Part shown: positions 7,157-16,319 of the stretch, piece after piece
Layout: each line of letters opens with the position of its first letter
Position numbering within the stretch: position 1 is the stretch's first letter
Assembly (NCBI GenBank): GCA_017409825.1
Contig: JAFQRZ010000009.1
Coordinates: 1-39,518 of the forward strand
Direction of reading: 5' to 3'
Source of the DNA: Agathobacter sp.
GTDB lineage: Bacteria > Bacillota > Clostridia > Lachnospirales > Lachnospiraceae
DNA length: 39,518 bases
Translations under genes and position numbers: made by a program
The notes under the pieces: model-generated
Told to the model about the DNA's origin: nothing
The model's database searches: none
Seen by the model: the letters and a program-made list of their open reading frames with translations, nothing else

Positions 7157-7941
7157 AAAAGGTCTTTGAAACGATATTCTCTTGGAGTCATACGATATCG
7201 CTCTTTGAACACTCTGTTAAATGTTCTTTGACTTTCGAAACCACAATCATAACATATCTGGGTAATAGGATCACTTGTACTTTTCATCATTGCTGTAGCA
7301 TAATTCAAGCGAATTCCATTTACATACGTTGCAAAATTACAATGAAATGTCTTGGCAAATAATCTGGATAATACATATTTGCTGACTCCCAGCTCAAATG
7401 CCATTTTATCTAGTGTAATCTTTTCTCTAAAATTCTTTGCTACATATTCTACAGCCTTATAAATGATATCATCACCACCAATGGCCTCCTTCTCTATCAT
7501 TGCCATTTCTGAAAAAACATGTGCAAAAATCATCTGCACGTAGGCTTGAATCAGTCTGTCATTGTCTTTATCTATATCCACTAATGACTTTATCGCTTTT
7601 GTAACATCCACATGTAAATTTTCTTTACTGATAACAGGAGCCTTAGGACAATAATGTTGCAGTTCTTCCATATAATTAGGGATAATCTTTGGAGAAACCA
7701 GCATATATAATGCTTTATTTTCACCTTCCGTGAAAACCTGATAATGATGAATCACATTTGGAAACACCACAGCAAAGTCTCCTTTTTCCATATGATATAG
7801 TTCTTGTCCTACACCCATTTCCAAAGTACCCTTTGTGACATATACCAACTCTACCGCCTGATGCAAATGAGGAGGAAAGTGAGTTGGGTTTTTCCATTCC
7901 ACAATAAAATCCATACCTTTGTTCTCATATGTTAATAACAA
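7138..7941 (-). CDS. AraC-family transcriptional regulator
   Basis: A 267-residue regulator. The N-terminal cupin has HFPPHLHQAVELVYVTKG, with the His-x-His pattern of sugar-sensing AraC proteins, then GDFAVVFPNVIHHY. The C-terminal double helix-turn-helix includes ITLDKMAFELGVSKYVLSRLF and ITQICYDCGFESQRTFNRVF, closing with YRMTPREYR. The frame is open to 8064, but the extra residues do not look like protein and have no RBS. GGAG before a TTG at 7941 is the best-supported start, with ATG 7914 as the alternative. Its targets are unclear: it lies between the HipA-like gene and the galactose operon and has its own terminator. Confidence 0.85.
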   Translation of the reverse strand: MLLTYENKGMDFIVEWKNPTHFPPHLHQAVELVYVTKGTLEMGVGQELYHMEKGDFAVVFPNVIHHYQVFTEGENKALYMLVSPKIIPNYMEELQHYCPKAPVISKENLHVDVTKAIKSLVDIDKDNDRLIQAYVQMIFAHVFSEMAMIEKEAIGGDDIIYKAVEYVAKNFREKITLDKMAFELGVSKYVLSRLFAKTFHCNFATYVNGIRLNYATAMMKSTSDPITQICYDCGFESQRTFNRVFKERYRMTPREYRFKDLLRATRN

Positions 7942-8066
7942 ATTATCAACTCCAATTCTTCGCCAAACTCCGCAAAAAATGACTACTTTATATTCATTTA
8001 TGACGTGTAATTCACCACACAATGTTATATACTTCAAATGTACAAAACATAAGGAGGTAAACAATT

Positions 8067-8147
8067 ATGTTTAAAAAATTAGTAAATTATTTCAACACAA
8101 TTATGTTTTTTTACGCTGATTACTTCAAAGGGGGCTACCGCATGTAG
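8067..8147 (+). CDS. Unrecognised 26-residue small protein
   Basis: An ORF of 26 codons plus stop, beginning MFKKLVNYFN and ending YFKGGYRM, behind a near-perfect RBS (AAGGAGG, about 9 bases before ATG). The peptide has a basic N-terminus, a hydrophobic aromatic middle (TIMFFYADYF) and a Gly-Gly-Tyr end, so it may sit at the membrane. It is convergent with galT, with no base between the two stop codons, and divergent from the AraC-type gene at 7941. I do not recognise the family. The strong RBS and the clean fit between neighbours argue for translation; the short length argues caution. Confidence 0.5.
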   Translation: MFKKLVNYFNTIMFFYADYFKGGYRM

Positions 8148-9629
8148 TTACAGCGTTGAGAGAAAACGCTTAAACGCAAGAATTCCCTGCTCAGTGCGTT
8201 TAAATACCCCTGCGCATTCGAGCACTTTTACAAATACGTTCCCTATCTCTCTTTGAAGAATGGATTTCATATTCTCTGATGTTATCTCATATTTTCCTTT
8301 CCATTCTTCCACCCAGTCAGCATGTTTGCTGATTTCTGCAATTGTTCGAAGATTTCGGTCTTCCACAATTGCATGGGACAATATGTCCATTTCTTTTTGC
8401 AATCTCGCAGGCAGTACAGCCAATCCCATAACTTCAATCAATCCAATATTCTCTTTTTTGATATGATGATATTTTTCAGCTGGGTGATATACGCCCCATG
8501 GATTTTCTTCGGTTGTAATATTATTTCTTAAAACCAAATCCATTTCGTATAATTCGCCTTTCATACGTGCAATTGGTGTAATGGTATTGTGAGGAACGCC
8601 ATCTGTTTCACAATAAATAAATGCTTCCTCATCTGTATAACTGCGCCATTTTTCTAATATTTCATTGGATGCCGCTGCAAGATGGTCTGCATCTTTACTT
8701 TGCAGACGAATGACAGACATCGGCCATTTGATGATGCCAGCAGCAACATCTTTATAATTCTTTAACTCAAACATATACTCATATGGTGCTTTTGCCATGG
8801 CGAAGGTATAGGCCCCGCCCTGAAAATGATCATGGCTTAAAATTGAACCACCGACAATTGGAAGGTCTGCATTAGAACCAATCGTATAATGTGGAAACTG
8901 TTTTACAAAATCTAACAGTTTCACAAACACCTCCTTATTAATTATCATTGGTTTGTGTTCCGCATTAAACACAATACAATGCTCATTGTAGTATACATAA
9001 GGTGAATACTGTAAATAATACGCCTGACCTGCTAGTTCTATTGGAATTACACGATGATTCTGACGTGCTGGATGCGAAACATGACCTGCAAATCCTTCGT
9101 TCTCTACACATAACAAGCAGTTTGGATATTCGCCTTTCTGCTGTGTTGCTGCCTTTGCAATATCTCTTGGATCTTTTTCTGGCTTAGATAAATTAATGGT
9201 AATATCTATTGGACCATATTCGGAATCCGTTACCCATTTTTCATCTTTTGCTACACGGTCTTTACGAATGTAGTTTGTTGCCTGACTAAACTGATAATAA
9301 AAATCAGTTGCATCTTTCGGACTATCAATATATTTCTGCTGAAAAAGCTTACGCACAATAGATGGAACTGGTGTTAATATACCCATGATTTTTGTATCAA
9401 ACAAATCCCTGTTTGTAATGGTATCTTCTTCTATAAGACCATGTGAAACTGCATAATCATTCATATCCGATAAAATTGCATCTAATTGTCTTGTATCTAC
9501 ATCCATCCAGTGAAACTCTGATTTTTTAAATAGTTCCAATAGTCTGTTGATTACATATATTTTGTCATCTGTATGTACTAAATGATGACCCATACCATAA
9601 GCAACTAATTCTGATATTAATCTATCCAT
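8148..9629 (-). CDS. galT: UDP-glucose-hexose-1-phosphate uridylyltransferase, Firmicute type
   Basis: The 493-residue protein is the long Firmicute-type GalT, which exchanges UMP between UDP-glucose and galactose-1-phosphate in the Leloir pathway. The active-site region is SILSHDHFQGGAYTFAMAKA, holding the His-x-His-x-Gln-Gly pattern in the form HDHFQGG. Earlier landmarks are YPNCLLCVENEGFAGHVSHP and NHRVIPIELAGQAYYLQYSPY. An in-frame GTG at 9638 falls inside the RBS. AGGAGG lies 8 bases ahead of the ATG at 9629, which is chosen. It begins 12 bases after galK and is the last gene of the lac-gal operon. I see no convincing terminator after it. Confidence 0.95.
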   Translation of the reverse strand: MDRLISELVAYGMGHHLVHTDDKIYVINRLLELFKKSEFHWMDVDTRQLDAILSDMNDYAVSHGLIEEDTITNRDLFDTKIMGILTPVPSIVRKLFQQKYIDSPKDATDFYYQFSQATNYIRKDRVAKDEKWVTDSEYGPIDITINLSKPEKDPRDIAKAATQQKGEYPNCLLCVENEGFAGHVSHPARQNHRVIPIELAGQAYYLQYSPYVYYNEHCIVFNAEHKPMIINKEVFVKLLDFVKQFPHYTIGSNADLPIVGGSILSHDHFQGGAYTFAMAKAPYEYMFELKNYKDVAAGIIKWPMSVIRLQSKDADHLAAASNEILEKWRSYTDEEAFIYCETDGVPHNTITPIARMKGELYEMDLVLRNNITTEENPWGVYHPAEKYHHIKKENIGLIEVMGLAVLPARLQKEMDILSHAIVEDRNLRTIAEISKHADWVEEWKGKYEITSENMKSILQREIGNVFVKVLECAGVFKRTEQGILAFKRFLSTL

Positions 9630-9641
9630 TCTATGCACCTC

Positions 9642-10922
9642 CTACACGACCTGGATTCCACCATATTTTCTAATTTTTAAAACACTGCAGGAACCATATC
9701 CAAATATCTGATTCATGGATTCCTGATATGCTTTTACATCCTCATTTTTTACAAATGCCTGAATCGTTCCTGCAAATCCACCTCCGTGAACTCTACATGC
9801 CCCTTTGTCGCCTAATAAAGTTTCACTAAGGGCAAGGGCAAGTGACACATTTTGCTGATATACATTCTTTACCGAATAAACATTCTGAAGGAATTTGTAA
9901 GAAGAATTTCCGGAAGCCTTTATACATTCTAAGAATGATTCAATATCTTCATTTTTTAATGTATTTACTTCTTCCTCAACCCTCTTGTTTTCTGTAAGGA
10001 AATGGACTGCTCTTAAAATACATCTGTCACTTAATACTTTTCTCATATCCGCTACATTATTTAAAAGCTGATCTAATGTGATATCTGCTAACACTTCCTT
10101 GCAGAAGTAGTTTGCTACACGTTTCATTTCTTCTGGAACTGCTGCATACTCATCTGTCAAATCTGCATGGGAACCTTTGGTATCTGTGATACATAAACTG
10201 TACCCATACTTTTCCAAATCAAAATCAACTTTTTCCACATGAGGTTTCTCTGGATTTTGGAAATCAATATATGCGAGACTGCCAATGGAACATGCCATTT
10301 GATCCATAAGTCCACATGGCTTTCCGAAATATACATTCTCGGCAATTTGTCCTATCATAGCAATTTCCACAGCAGAAACCTGCATCTTATTATATAAACC
10401 TGAAAGAATTGTTCCGATTAAAGTTTCAAATGCAGCGGAAGAAGATACGCCAGAGCCAATCAATACGTCACTGGTGATATATGCAGAAAACGCTCCAATT
10501 TTATATCCTCTCTCTTGGAAACCTGCCAATACACCCTTAATTAAGGCAAGTGTACTTCCCTTTTCTTCTTCTCGAATCGAAAGTTCTGTAATATCCACAA
10601 CTATCTCATCCGCACCATCCGATACAATTCTTACTTCGTCTATAGTTTCTTTTTTTACAATTCCGATTGCATCCATGTTAATTGCACAGGCTAAAACCTT
10701 TCCATGCTGATGATCGGTATGATTTCCACCAATTTCACTTCTTCCTGGTGCACTGAAAATCTTAATATCACCATCTCCATAGTGTTCTTCAAATTTCATG
10801 ACTGCATTGATATATCTTTTCTTCTGATATTCTAATTGCTCTGTATCCACATAGATATCTATAAAATCACTATCCAAACCACCTTGGCTAATTAATTCAA
10901 GAACCCTTTTTGTATTCATCAT
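9642..10922 (-). CDS. galK: Galactokinase
   Basis: A 426-residue GHMP kinase that phosphorylates galactose at C1 with ATP. The substrate signature appears as GRSEIGGNHTDHQHG (residues 60-74), the GHMP ATP loop as GSGVSSSAAFETLIG (around 153-167), and the C-terminal motif as GACRVHGGGFAGTIQAF. It is slightly longer than the usual ~390 residues. Two ATG codons are adjacent; AAGGAG is 3 bases before the first (10922) and 6 before the second (10919), so the second may be the true start. It lies 11 bases after lacM and 12 before galT. Confidence 0.95.
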   Translation of the reverse strand: MMNTKRVLELISQGGLDSDFIDIYVDTEQLEYQKKRYINAVMKFEEHYGDGDIKIFSAPGRSEIGGNHTDHQHGKVLACAINMDAIGIVKKETIDEVRIVSDGADEIVVDITELSIREEEKGSTLALIKGVLAGFQERGYKIGAFSAYITSDVLIGSGVSSSAAFETLIGTILSGLYNKMQVSAVEIAMIGQIAENVYFGKPCGLMDQMACSIGSLAYIDFQNPEKPHVEKVDFDLEKYGYSLCITDTKGSHADLTDEYAAVPEEMKRVANYFCKEVLADITLDQLLNNVADMRKVLSDRCILRAVHFLTENKRVEEEVNTLKNEDIESFLECIKASGNSSYKFLQNVYSVKNVYQQNVSLALALSETLLGDKGACRVHGGGFAGTIQAFVKNEDVKAYQESMNQIFGYGSCSVLKIRKYGGIQVV

Positions 10923-10933
10923 AAACTCCTTAT

Positions 10934-11890
10934 TTATCTAATAATAAATGAATAGGAAATATCTTTCTCTGCATTGATGTGATATGCATCCTCTACATCA
11001 CTGCCCCAGCTGTCTATTCCACCTACCCCGCGAACGGCGCCATATACGCAAAGAACTGTTCTTCTTGCTGGTGGCAATTCCTCATGATGTGTTGCGTTTT
11101 CAATCTCTGACGCCGTATAAGGCAGGCAGGAAAAGGAGAAGGTATTTTCAAATTTTTCGAACGTCAATTCCTGTTCGAAAGAGTCATCTCTACTATTATC
11201 TAAGCTCTTGTGTCTGTAAATCTTCACATGGTTTGTATCCATGTGCATACCACATTCCTGCGGAACTAGGTATGGAGTAAGCGATAAATCATCTACTACA
11301 AATATTCCGTTATGAGCACCTTTTTTTCTATCTGGATATGTTTCTCCCGATAATCCATCGTATACATATCGGTCCGCTATTGTTGGCATAATAAATCTCA
11401 TTCCAAAAACAGGAAGTTCTGGCAATCCTTCTGCACCAAAGTAGTGTACATCGACTTTCATGCATCCAGATTCTTTTACGGTATATGCTACCTCCACTTC
11501 TGTCGCAGGAGTGGTAATGGTTTCATATATAAAAATAATTTTCATTTCATTTGCATATACATCTCCACCATAACGGTTATTTTCTGGTGCACAAGGTTTG
11601 CCCTGTGAAATACCATCCATAACAACTTCAACTTCTTTACATTTAACAAACATATCTGCTGCCAACCAGCTTCCACTTTTCAGATGAAAACTGCTACCTC
11701 TATCATTATCCGTTAATGCTCTCCAAAATGTAGGCTTTGGACAGCGATATAACCATTCATATCCGTCTTTTACCAAAGACTCCAAACCACCCTGCGCATA
11801 GGAGAAAATATAATCGAAACCATTTCCATGAACACCTAATGTAAAATCACCATATACAACTCTAAGTGCTCCATTATTTGTATAATCCAT
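10934..11890 (-). CDS. lacM: Beta-galactosidase small subunit
   Basis: A 318-residue protein that corresponds to domain 5 (Bgal_small_N) of the LacZ-type GH2 beta-galactosidase, beginning MDYTNNGALRVVYGDFTLGV. It contains FWRALTDNDRGSSF, the LacZ C-terminal landmark near the active site, and ends in the bgal_small fold (HINAEKDISYSFIIR). The length matches LacM of lactobacilli. Its first 17 bases overlap the 3' end of lacL in another frame, which is how heterodimeric LacL/LacM genes are arranged. It is therefore a real subunit and not a fragment of a broken lacZ. It should assemble with LacL to hydrolyse lactose in the cytosol. Confidence 0.93.
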   Translation of the reverse strand: MDYTNNGALRVVYGDFTLGVHGNGFDYIFSYAQGGLESLVKDGYEWLYRCPKPTFWRALTDNDRGSSFHLKSGSWLAADMFVKCKEVEVVMDGISQGKPCAPENNRYGGDVYANEMKIIFIYETITTPATEVEVAYTVKESGCMKVDVHYFGAEGLPELPVFGMRFIMPTIADRYVYDGLSGETYPDRKKGAHNGIFVVDDLSLTPYLVPQECGMHMDTNHVKIYRHKSLDNSRDDSFEQELTFEKFENTFSFSCLPYTASEIENATHHEELPPARRTVLCVYGAVRGVGGIDSWGSDVEDAYHINAEKDISYSFIIR

Positions 11891-13775
11891 AGTAATACCT
11901 CACTTCCTGCATTGCTGGTTTTTCTTTACGATCTGCAAATACAATTCCATTTCCTGAGAACTCATAATCTGCTGGTCTGTCATCAAAATCTCCGCCATAT
12001 CGAAGAACTTCTTTACCTGTAACTTCATCTGTTACATAAAGTGCCTGGTCGATGAAATCCCAAATAAATCCTCCATGATACATTTCATATTTATCAATCA
12101 GCTCCATATATGAACCAAGACCGCCCATAGAGTTCCCCATATCATGCATGAATTCACATAAAATATATGGTTTCTTTGGACTGTTATTTAAATATTCCTC
12201 AATCTCCTTTGGTTTCGCGTACATGCGGCTCTCGATATCCGAAATTGTATCTTCATAAGCTCTGTTATAAAAAGAACTTTCATAATGTACCAAACGCCCA
12301 TCCTTCTTTTCCTTAAAAAAGGCGTTCATCGCTTCAATGTCGTCTCCTGCATAAGATTCATTTCCCAATGACCAAAACAATACCGATGTATGATTTTTAA
12401 AGGTTTCAAAGTTTGATCTTGCTCTATCTATAACAGCCTCTCTCCACTGTGGAATAGAACCAGGAACATTACAAGATGGTTCTATTGCACCTAGTTTTTG
12501 GAAAGAACCATGGCTTTCCAGATTTGTTTCTGACATTAAGTAAATACCATTTTTATCACACATGTAATACCACGGAATCTGATCTGGATAATGACAAGTT
12601 CTAACAGAATTGATATTGTTCTTTATGATGCATTCCATATCTGATACCATTTCTTCCATTCCGATACATCTACCTGTTTTGGGATTCCACTCATGACGAT
12701 TCACACCTACAAGCACAAGACGTTTTCCATTCAAATACATCACTTTATCAATAATCTCGATTCTGCGGAATCCTACTTCATATGGTACAACTTCTAGAAC
12801 TTTTCCATCTTCATCTAAGATTTCTACAATCACTGTATACAAATATGGTATATAATTATCCCAACTATTTATATGTTCTATCGTTTCATCCACTTTTGCA
12901 GTATACTCATTTCCAGTTTTTACAAAGTTTGCTTTTTTGTCTAAAACCACATACTTATCTTCATCCATTAAAACAACATTCGCAGAAAATTTCTCATTAT
13001 GGATACTAGACACTTTCAAATCTACAACAAGTTTTCCACTACAATTATCTGTATTTAGGATTGGCTGAATCCACAAGTCTTCCACATGAACATCTGGTTT
13101 TGCTTTTAATGAAACATTTCGGAAGATTCCAAAGAATCGGAAAAAATCCTGATCCTCCAAAAATGCTGCTGTACTCATTTTATGTACTTCTACTGCCAAT
13201 ACATTTCCCTTATCTTTTATGTATGGTGTTAAGTCAAATTCCGATGGTGTAAAAGAGTCTTCTGCATATCCGACAAACTCACCATTCAACCACACATACA
13301 TTGCCTGTTCTACACCCTCAAAACAAATTGCGATACGTTTGCCTCTCAATTCTCTATCTAAGTCAAATTCTTTGATATAGGAGCCTACAGGATTGTATTC
13401 TGCTTTGCTGAACATTCCTTCACCAGTTCCTACACCTGCAATACTGTAAGCTCCTCTTCTATAACTCTGGCCTTCCCATGGGTACATCGTATTTATATAG
13501 CGAATCTTATCATAGCCCGCTAATTCGATGTGACCAGGTACTGCAATTTCATCCCAATCACTCGTCTTAAACTGTGGCTTATAGAAATTGACTGGTCGTA
13601 CTTTCGCATTTTTACTGTAAAAAAATTTCCATGTTCCATTTAAAGATTGTGTAAGATAATTATCTTTTTCATTTAAATCAGCATAACTTGTATAATATTC
13701 ATGGTCACTGTGTGCTGGTAACTGATTTACTCGGAATACTTCTGGATTATCCAACCACTTAATATCTGCGTTCAT
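11874..13775 (-). CDS. lacL: Beta-galactosidase large subunit
   Basis: A 633-residue GH2 catalytic subunit. The N-terminal sugar-binding domain (around 45-225) includes SLNGTWKFFYS and LEDQDFFRFFGIFRNV. An immunoglobulin-like domain and the TIM barrel follow. The acid/base is E473 in FWSLGNESYAGDD and the nucleophile is E541 in PYILCEFMHDMGNSMGG. It ends after YYYGLYK, just where LacL proteins end, with LacM supplying the rest. The open frame extends to 13814, but GAGGGG before the ATG at 13775 decides the start. It is downstream of lacS across a hairpin at 13792-13829. Confidence 0.95.
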   Translation of the reverse strand: MNADIKWLDNPEVFRVNQLPAHSDHEYYTSYADLNEKDNYLTQSLNGTWKFFYSKNAKVRPVNFYKPQFKTSDWDEIAVPGHIELAGYDKIRYINTMYPWEGQSYRRGAYSIAGVGTGEGMFSKAEYNPVGSYIKEFDLDRELRGKRIAICFEGVEQAMYVWLNGEFVGYAEDSFTPSEFDLTPYIKDKGNVLAVEVHKMSTAAFLEDQDFFRFFGIFRNVSLKAKPDVHVEDLWIQPILNTDNCSGKLVVDLKVSSIHNEKFSANVVLMDEDKYVVLDKKANFVKTGNEYTAKVDETIEHINSWDNYIPYLYTVIVEILDEDGKVLEVVPYEVGFRRIEIIDKVMYLNGKRLVLVGVNRHEWNPKTGRCIGMEEMVSDMECIIKNNINSVRTCHYPDQIPWYYMCDKNGIYLMSETNLESHGSFQKLGAIEPSCNVPGSIPQWREAVIDRARSNFETFKNHTSVLFWSLGNESYAGDDIEAMNAFFKEKKDGRLVHYESSFYNRAYEDTISDIESRMYAKPKEIEEYLNNSPKKPYILCEFMHDMGNSMGGLGSYMELIDKYEMYHGGFIWDFIDQALYVTDEVTGKEVLRYGGDFDDRPADYEFSGNGIVFADRKEKPAMQEVRYYYGLYK

Positions 13776-13791
13776 TTTATCCCCTCTTTCT

Positions 13792-13829
13792 ATATAGCCC
13801 CTAAAGTTTTGCAACTCCAGAGGCTATAT
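13792..13829 (-). other. Hairpin between lacS and lacL
   Basis: The arms ATATAGCC (13792-13799) and GGCTATAT (13822-13829) have further imperfect pairing inside. There is no T-tract on either strand, so a processing or stabilising stem, or a weak attenuator, is more likely than a terminator. Confidence 0.45.
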
Positions 13830-13841
13830 CATAATTTCATA

Positions 13842-15206
13842 CTATCTATTTGTTCTTAATTTTTCATTTGTTTCTTCCACATTCATGAATGAAAGAATAA
13901 TTGTAATAAGTAAATCAAGGATGAATGGAAGCCATAAATACATGAAGTACATCATGCTAATACAACTATCTGGCTGTACAGATGCATCCCCATTTACAAA
14001 TCCACTTAATGAAAGCATCCACCCAGAAAGTGCCGTACCGATACCACCACCGATTTTTACACCTAACGATGTACATGAATACATAGATCCGTCAATTCGT
14101 TTTCCTTTTGTAAGATATGTATATTCAGAACAGGTTGCGATAACGGCATTCATATCACCTTGCCATGGTCCCTGTCCTAATGCTGCGATTGCTGTAAATA
14201 CAAGCATTAAAGGAACGCTTCCCATGTAACCTGCAAATACTACCCCTAGACGTGCTGCTGTTGCAAGTATATAGCTGTATTTATTTAACTTATACATACC
14301 TTTCCACTTCGCAACCAAGTTTGGTGTAAATACAAGAGCAATAATGAGCGGAATGTTGATTGCCCATGAGAACACACCGAATAAATTCTTATTGTGTAAT
14401 ACGTATGTCATAAAATAAATACCTACACCAATCATTGCTCCATATAACTGTTGTAAAATATATACACCAGAAATCATCACATAGTATTTATTACTGAATA
14501 ACAGTTTTGCTGATTCAATCAGTGTTAATTTATCATCCTTTGGTGCATCCCCGTCTTCACATTCATTTAATTCTTCTTCTGGAAGTTCTTTTACTGAGAA
14601 TACGGAAATTGTATTTGTAACAATACCAAGGATACAGTAAATAAGTGCAATATTTCTCCAACCTACTGCTCCACCACCAAGTGCATCTACCGCACCAACT
14701 GTAATACTCTGAATCAATAAACTTGTACTGAATGCAAAGATGAAACGGAACGATCCCATCTGTACACGTTCACTACTGTTTTTGGTAACAAGTGAAGTTA
14801 ATGCAGAATATGCAATGTTGTTTGCTGTATAGAACACACCATTTAACAATGTATACGCAATAAAAAACCAAGCATATTGTGCTGTCTGTCCAATGTTTGT
14901 TGGAATAGCAAATACTCCAAATAATGTAAGTGCACATCCAAAGAACCCATAAAACATCCAAGGTCTTGCCTTGCCCATTTTACTCTTCGTCTTGTCGATC
15001 ATATTTCCAAAGAAAATATCCGTCACACCGTCCAATAATTTAGATACTGCAATTAAGGTACCTACAATACCTGCATCCAACCCAATCGTATTGGTTAAAT
15101 AAATCATTACGAAGGATGTTAAAAATGCATATACCACATTCCCCGCAATGTCACCCGATCCGTAACCAACCATGTTGTACCACTTTAAATACTTTTTCTC
15201 TGTCAT
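13842..15206 (-). CDS. lacS: GPH-family lactose/galactoside:cation symporter
   Basis: A 454-residue membrane protein with about twelve hydrophobic segments. GYGSGDIAGNVVYAF and the segment SKLLDGVTDIFFGNMIDKTKSKMG are the N-terminal GPH signature. A charged cytosolic loop (ELNECEDGDAPKDDK) divides the halves. Unlike streptococcal LacS it has no C-terminal IIA domain, so phosphotransferase control through that domain is not expected. It leads the operon that continues with lacL, lacM, galK and galT, so lactose or a related galactoside is the likely cargo. The RBS is GGGAGAG before the ATG. Confidence 0.85.
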   Translation of the reverse strand: MTEKKYLKWYNMVGYGSGDIAGNVVYAFLTSFVMIYLTNTIGLDAGIVGTLIAVSKLLDGVTDIFFGNMIDKTKSKMGKARPWMFYGFFGCALTLFGVFAIPTNIGQTAQYAWFFIAYTLLNGVFYTANNIAYSALTSLVTKNSSERVQMGSFRFIFAFSTSLLIQSITVGAVDALGGGAVGWRNIALIYCILGIVTNTISVFSVKELPEEELNECEDGDAPKDDKLTLIESAKLLFSNKYYVMISGVYILQQLYGAMIGVGIYFMTYVLHNKNLFGVFSWAINIPLIIALVFTPNLVAKWKGMYKLNKYSYILATAARLGVVFAGYMGSVPLMLVFTAIAALGQGPWQGDMNAVIATCSEYTYLTKGKRIDGSMYSCTSLGVKIGGGIGTALSGWMLSLSGFVNGDASVQPDSCISMMYFMYLWLPFILDLLITIILSFMNVEETNEKLRTNR

Positions 15207-15264
15207 AATAATTACTCTCCCTTTCTTTTTAAGCCTTTATAGTGCCGTTCTCTTTGTTAATTGT

Positions 15265-15270
15265 ATTATA
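15265..15270 (-). promoter_or_regulatory. -10 box of the lac-gal operon
   Basis: A perfect minus-strand TATAAT about 60 bases before the lacS start. The -35 at 17-base spacing (TGTATT) is poor, as expected for an activator-dependent promoter next to a divergent AraC gene. Confidence 0.5.
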
Positions 15271-15303
15271 AAAAAAACAATCCTTAGAATACATAGCTTA
15301 CAT

Positions 15304-15332
15304 TAGACAAAACATGCACAAAATGATACAAT
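15304..15332 (+). promoter_or_regulatory. Promoter of the AraC gene at 15405
   Basis: Plus-strand TAGACA (15304-15309), a 17-base spacer and TACAAT (15327-15332). Confidence 0.55.
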
Positions 15333-15404
15333 TAACACAAGAAATGACTACTTTAGTTGTTTTTTTGTCCAGTATATACACTTTTTGTAAAGAGAGGTGC
15401 TCAT

Positions 15405-16271
15405 ATGTATACCAGCAATGCCTATTTAAACAACACACTACTAGATATTAAGGACAAATCAAAGCCACTCATTGTAACAAGCTGTGGCACCTATCATCTT
15501 TACACACGTCCAATACTCCCAACCTGGCGGCCTCGTGGCAGATTGGATTTTCAATTATTGTATATTGCCTCTGGAAAAGCTCATTTCCATATAGATGGAG
15601 AAGAAAAAATTGTGACAGCTGGACATATGGTACTTTATCGTCCAAAAGAACCTCAGAAGTACGAATACTATGGCGAAGACCAAACGGAAGTATACTGGGT
15701 TCACTTTACTGGAGGTGATGTTACCAATATCCTGCGTTCTTATGGTTTAACCAAAGATAAGAAGGTATTCTATTGTGGATCTGACTTAGAATATAAGAAT
15801 CATTTTCGTGCCATGATACAGGAATTACAGATGTGTAAAGATGATTACCCTGAAATGCTGGAAATGCATTTAAGACAGATTTTTATTAAGTTGCATCGAT
15901 ACTTTAATACGGTTTCCAAAGTAGATAACAACCAGATTGTAGAAGATATCGACCAAGCTATGCTTTACTTTGCGGAACACTATAACGAAAACATCTGCAT
16001 TGAAGACTATGCAAAGGGGCACCATATGAGCACCAGTTGGTTCATACGAAATTTTAAACAGTATACCGGTTCTACTCCTATGCAATATATTTTATCCAAG
16101 CGTATTTATAACGCCACAGCACTTTTACAGAATGAACAATATAATATAACCGAAATCTCAACGATTGTCGGTTATGATAATCCTTTATACTTTAGTAGGA
16201 TTTTTAAAAAAATAAAGGGGATTTCTCCATCGGAATATCGAAAACACATTATTCAAAAATCTGCATTGTAA
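15405..16271 (+). CDS. AraC-family regulator of the lactose/galactose operon
   Basis: A 288-residue regulator. The N-terminal AraC-type sensing domain runs through RGRLDFQLLYIASGKAHFHI and GHMVLYRPKEPQKYEYYG. The C-terminal helix-turn-helix pair runs through ICIEDYAKGHHMSTSWFIRNF and ITEISTIVGYDNPLYFSRIF, closing with KGISPSEYRKH. The open frame begins at a TTG at 15357, but AGAGAGG ahead of the ATG at 15405 supports the shorter form. It is divergent from lacS, with 198 bases between the start codons, and is most likely the activator of lacS-lacLM-galKT. A bidirectional terminator follows. Confidence 0.9.
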   Translation: MYTSNAYLNNTLLDIKDKSKPLIVTSCGTYHLYTRPILPTWRPRGRLDFQLLYIASGKAHFHIDGEEKIVTAGHMVLYRPKEPQKYEYYGEDQTEVYWVHFTGGDVTNILRSYGLTKDKKVFYCGSDLEYKNHFRAMIQELQMCKDDYPEMLEMHLRQIFIKLHRYFNTVSKVDNNQIVEDIDQAMLYFAEHYNENICIEDYAKGHHMSTSWFIRNFKQYTGSTPMQYILSKRIYNATALLQNEQYNITEISTIVGYDNPLYFSRIFKKIKGISPSEYRKHIIQKSAL

Positions 16272-16275
16272 ATAC

Positions 16276-16315
16276 AAAAAGGACGATGAAACATTTTGTT
16301 CCACCGTCCTTTTTT
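16276..16315. terminator. Bidirectional terminator
   Basis: AAAAAGGACG (16276-16285) pairs with CGTCCTTTTT (16305-16314), with partial pairing inside. T-tracts occur on both strands. It serves the plus-strand AraC gene and the minus-strand adhE-kinase unit. Confidence 0.85.
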
Positions 16316-16319
16316 GATT

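Noticed and set aside
7942-8064. N-terminal extension of the second AraC regulator
   Set aside because: No RBS, unlikely residues, and it would occupy the promoter region of the divergent small ORF.
10934-13775. A frameshifted lacZ
   Set aside because: The split point, subunit lengths and 17-base overlap match the natural LacL/LacM heterodimer; both frames have good starts.
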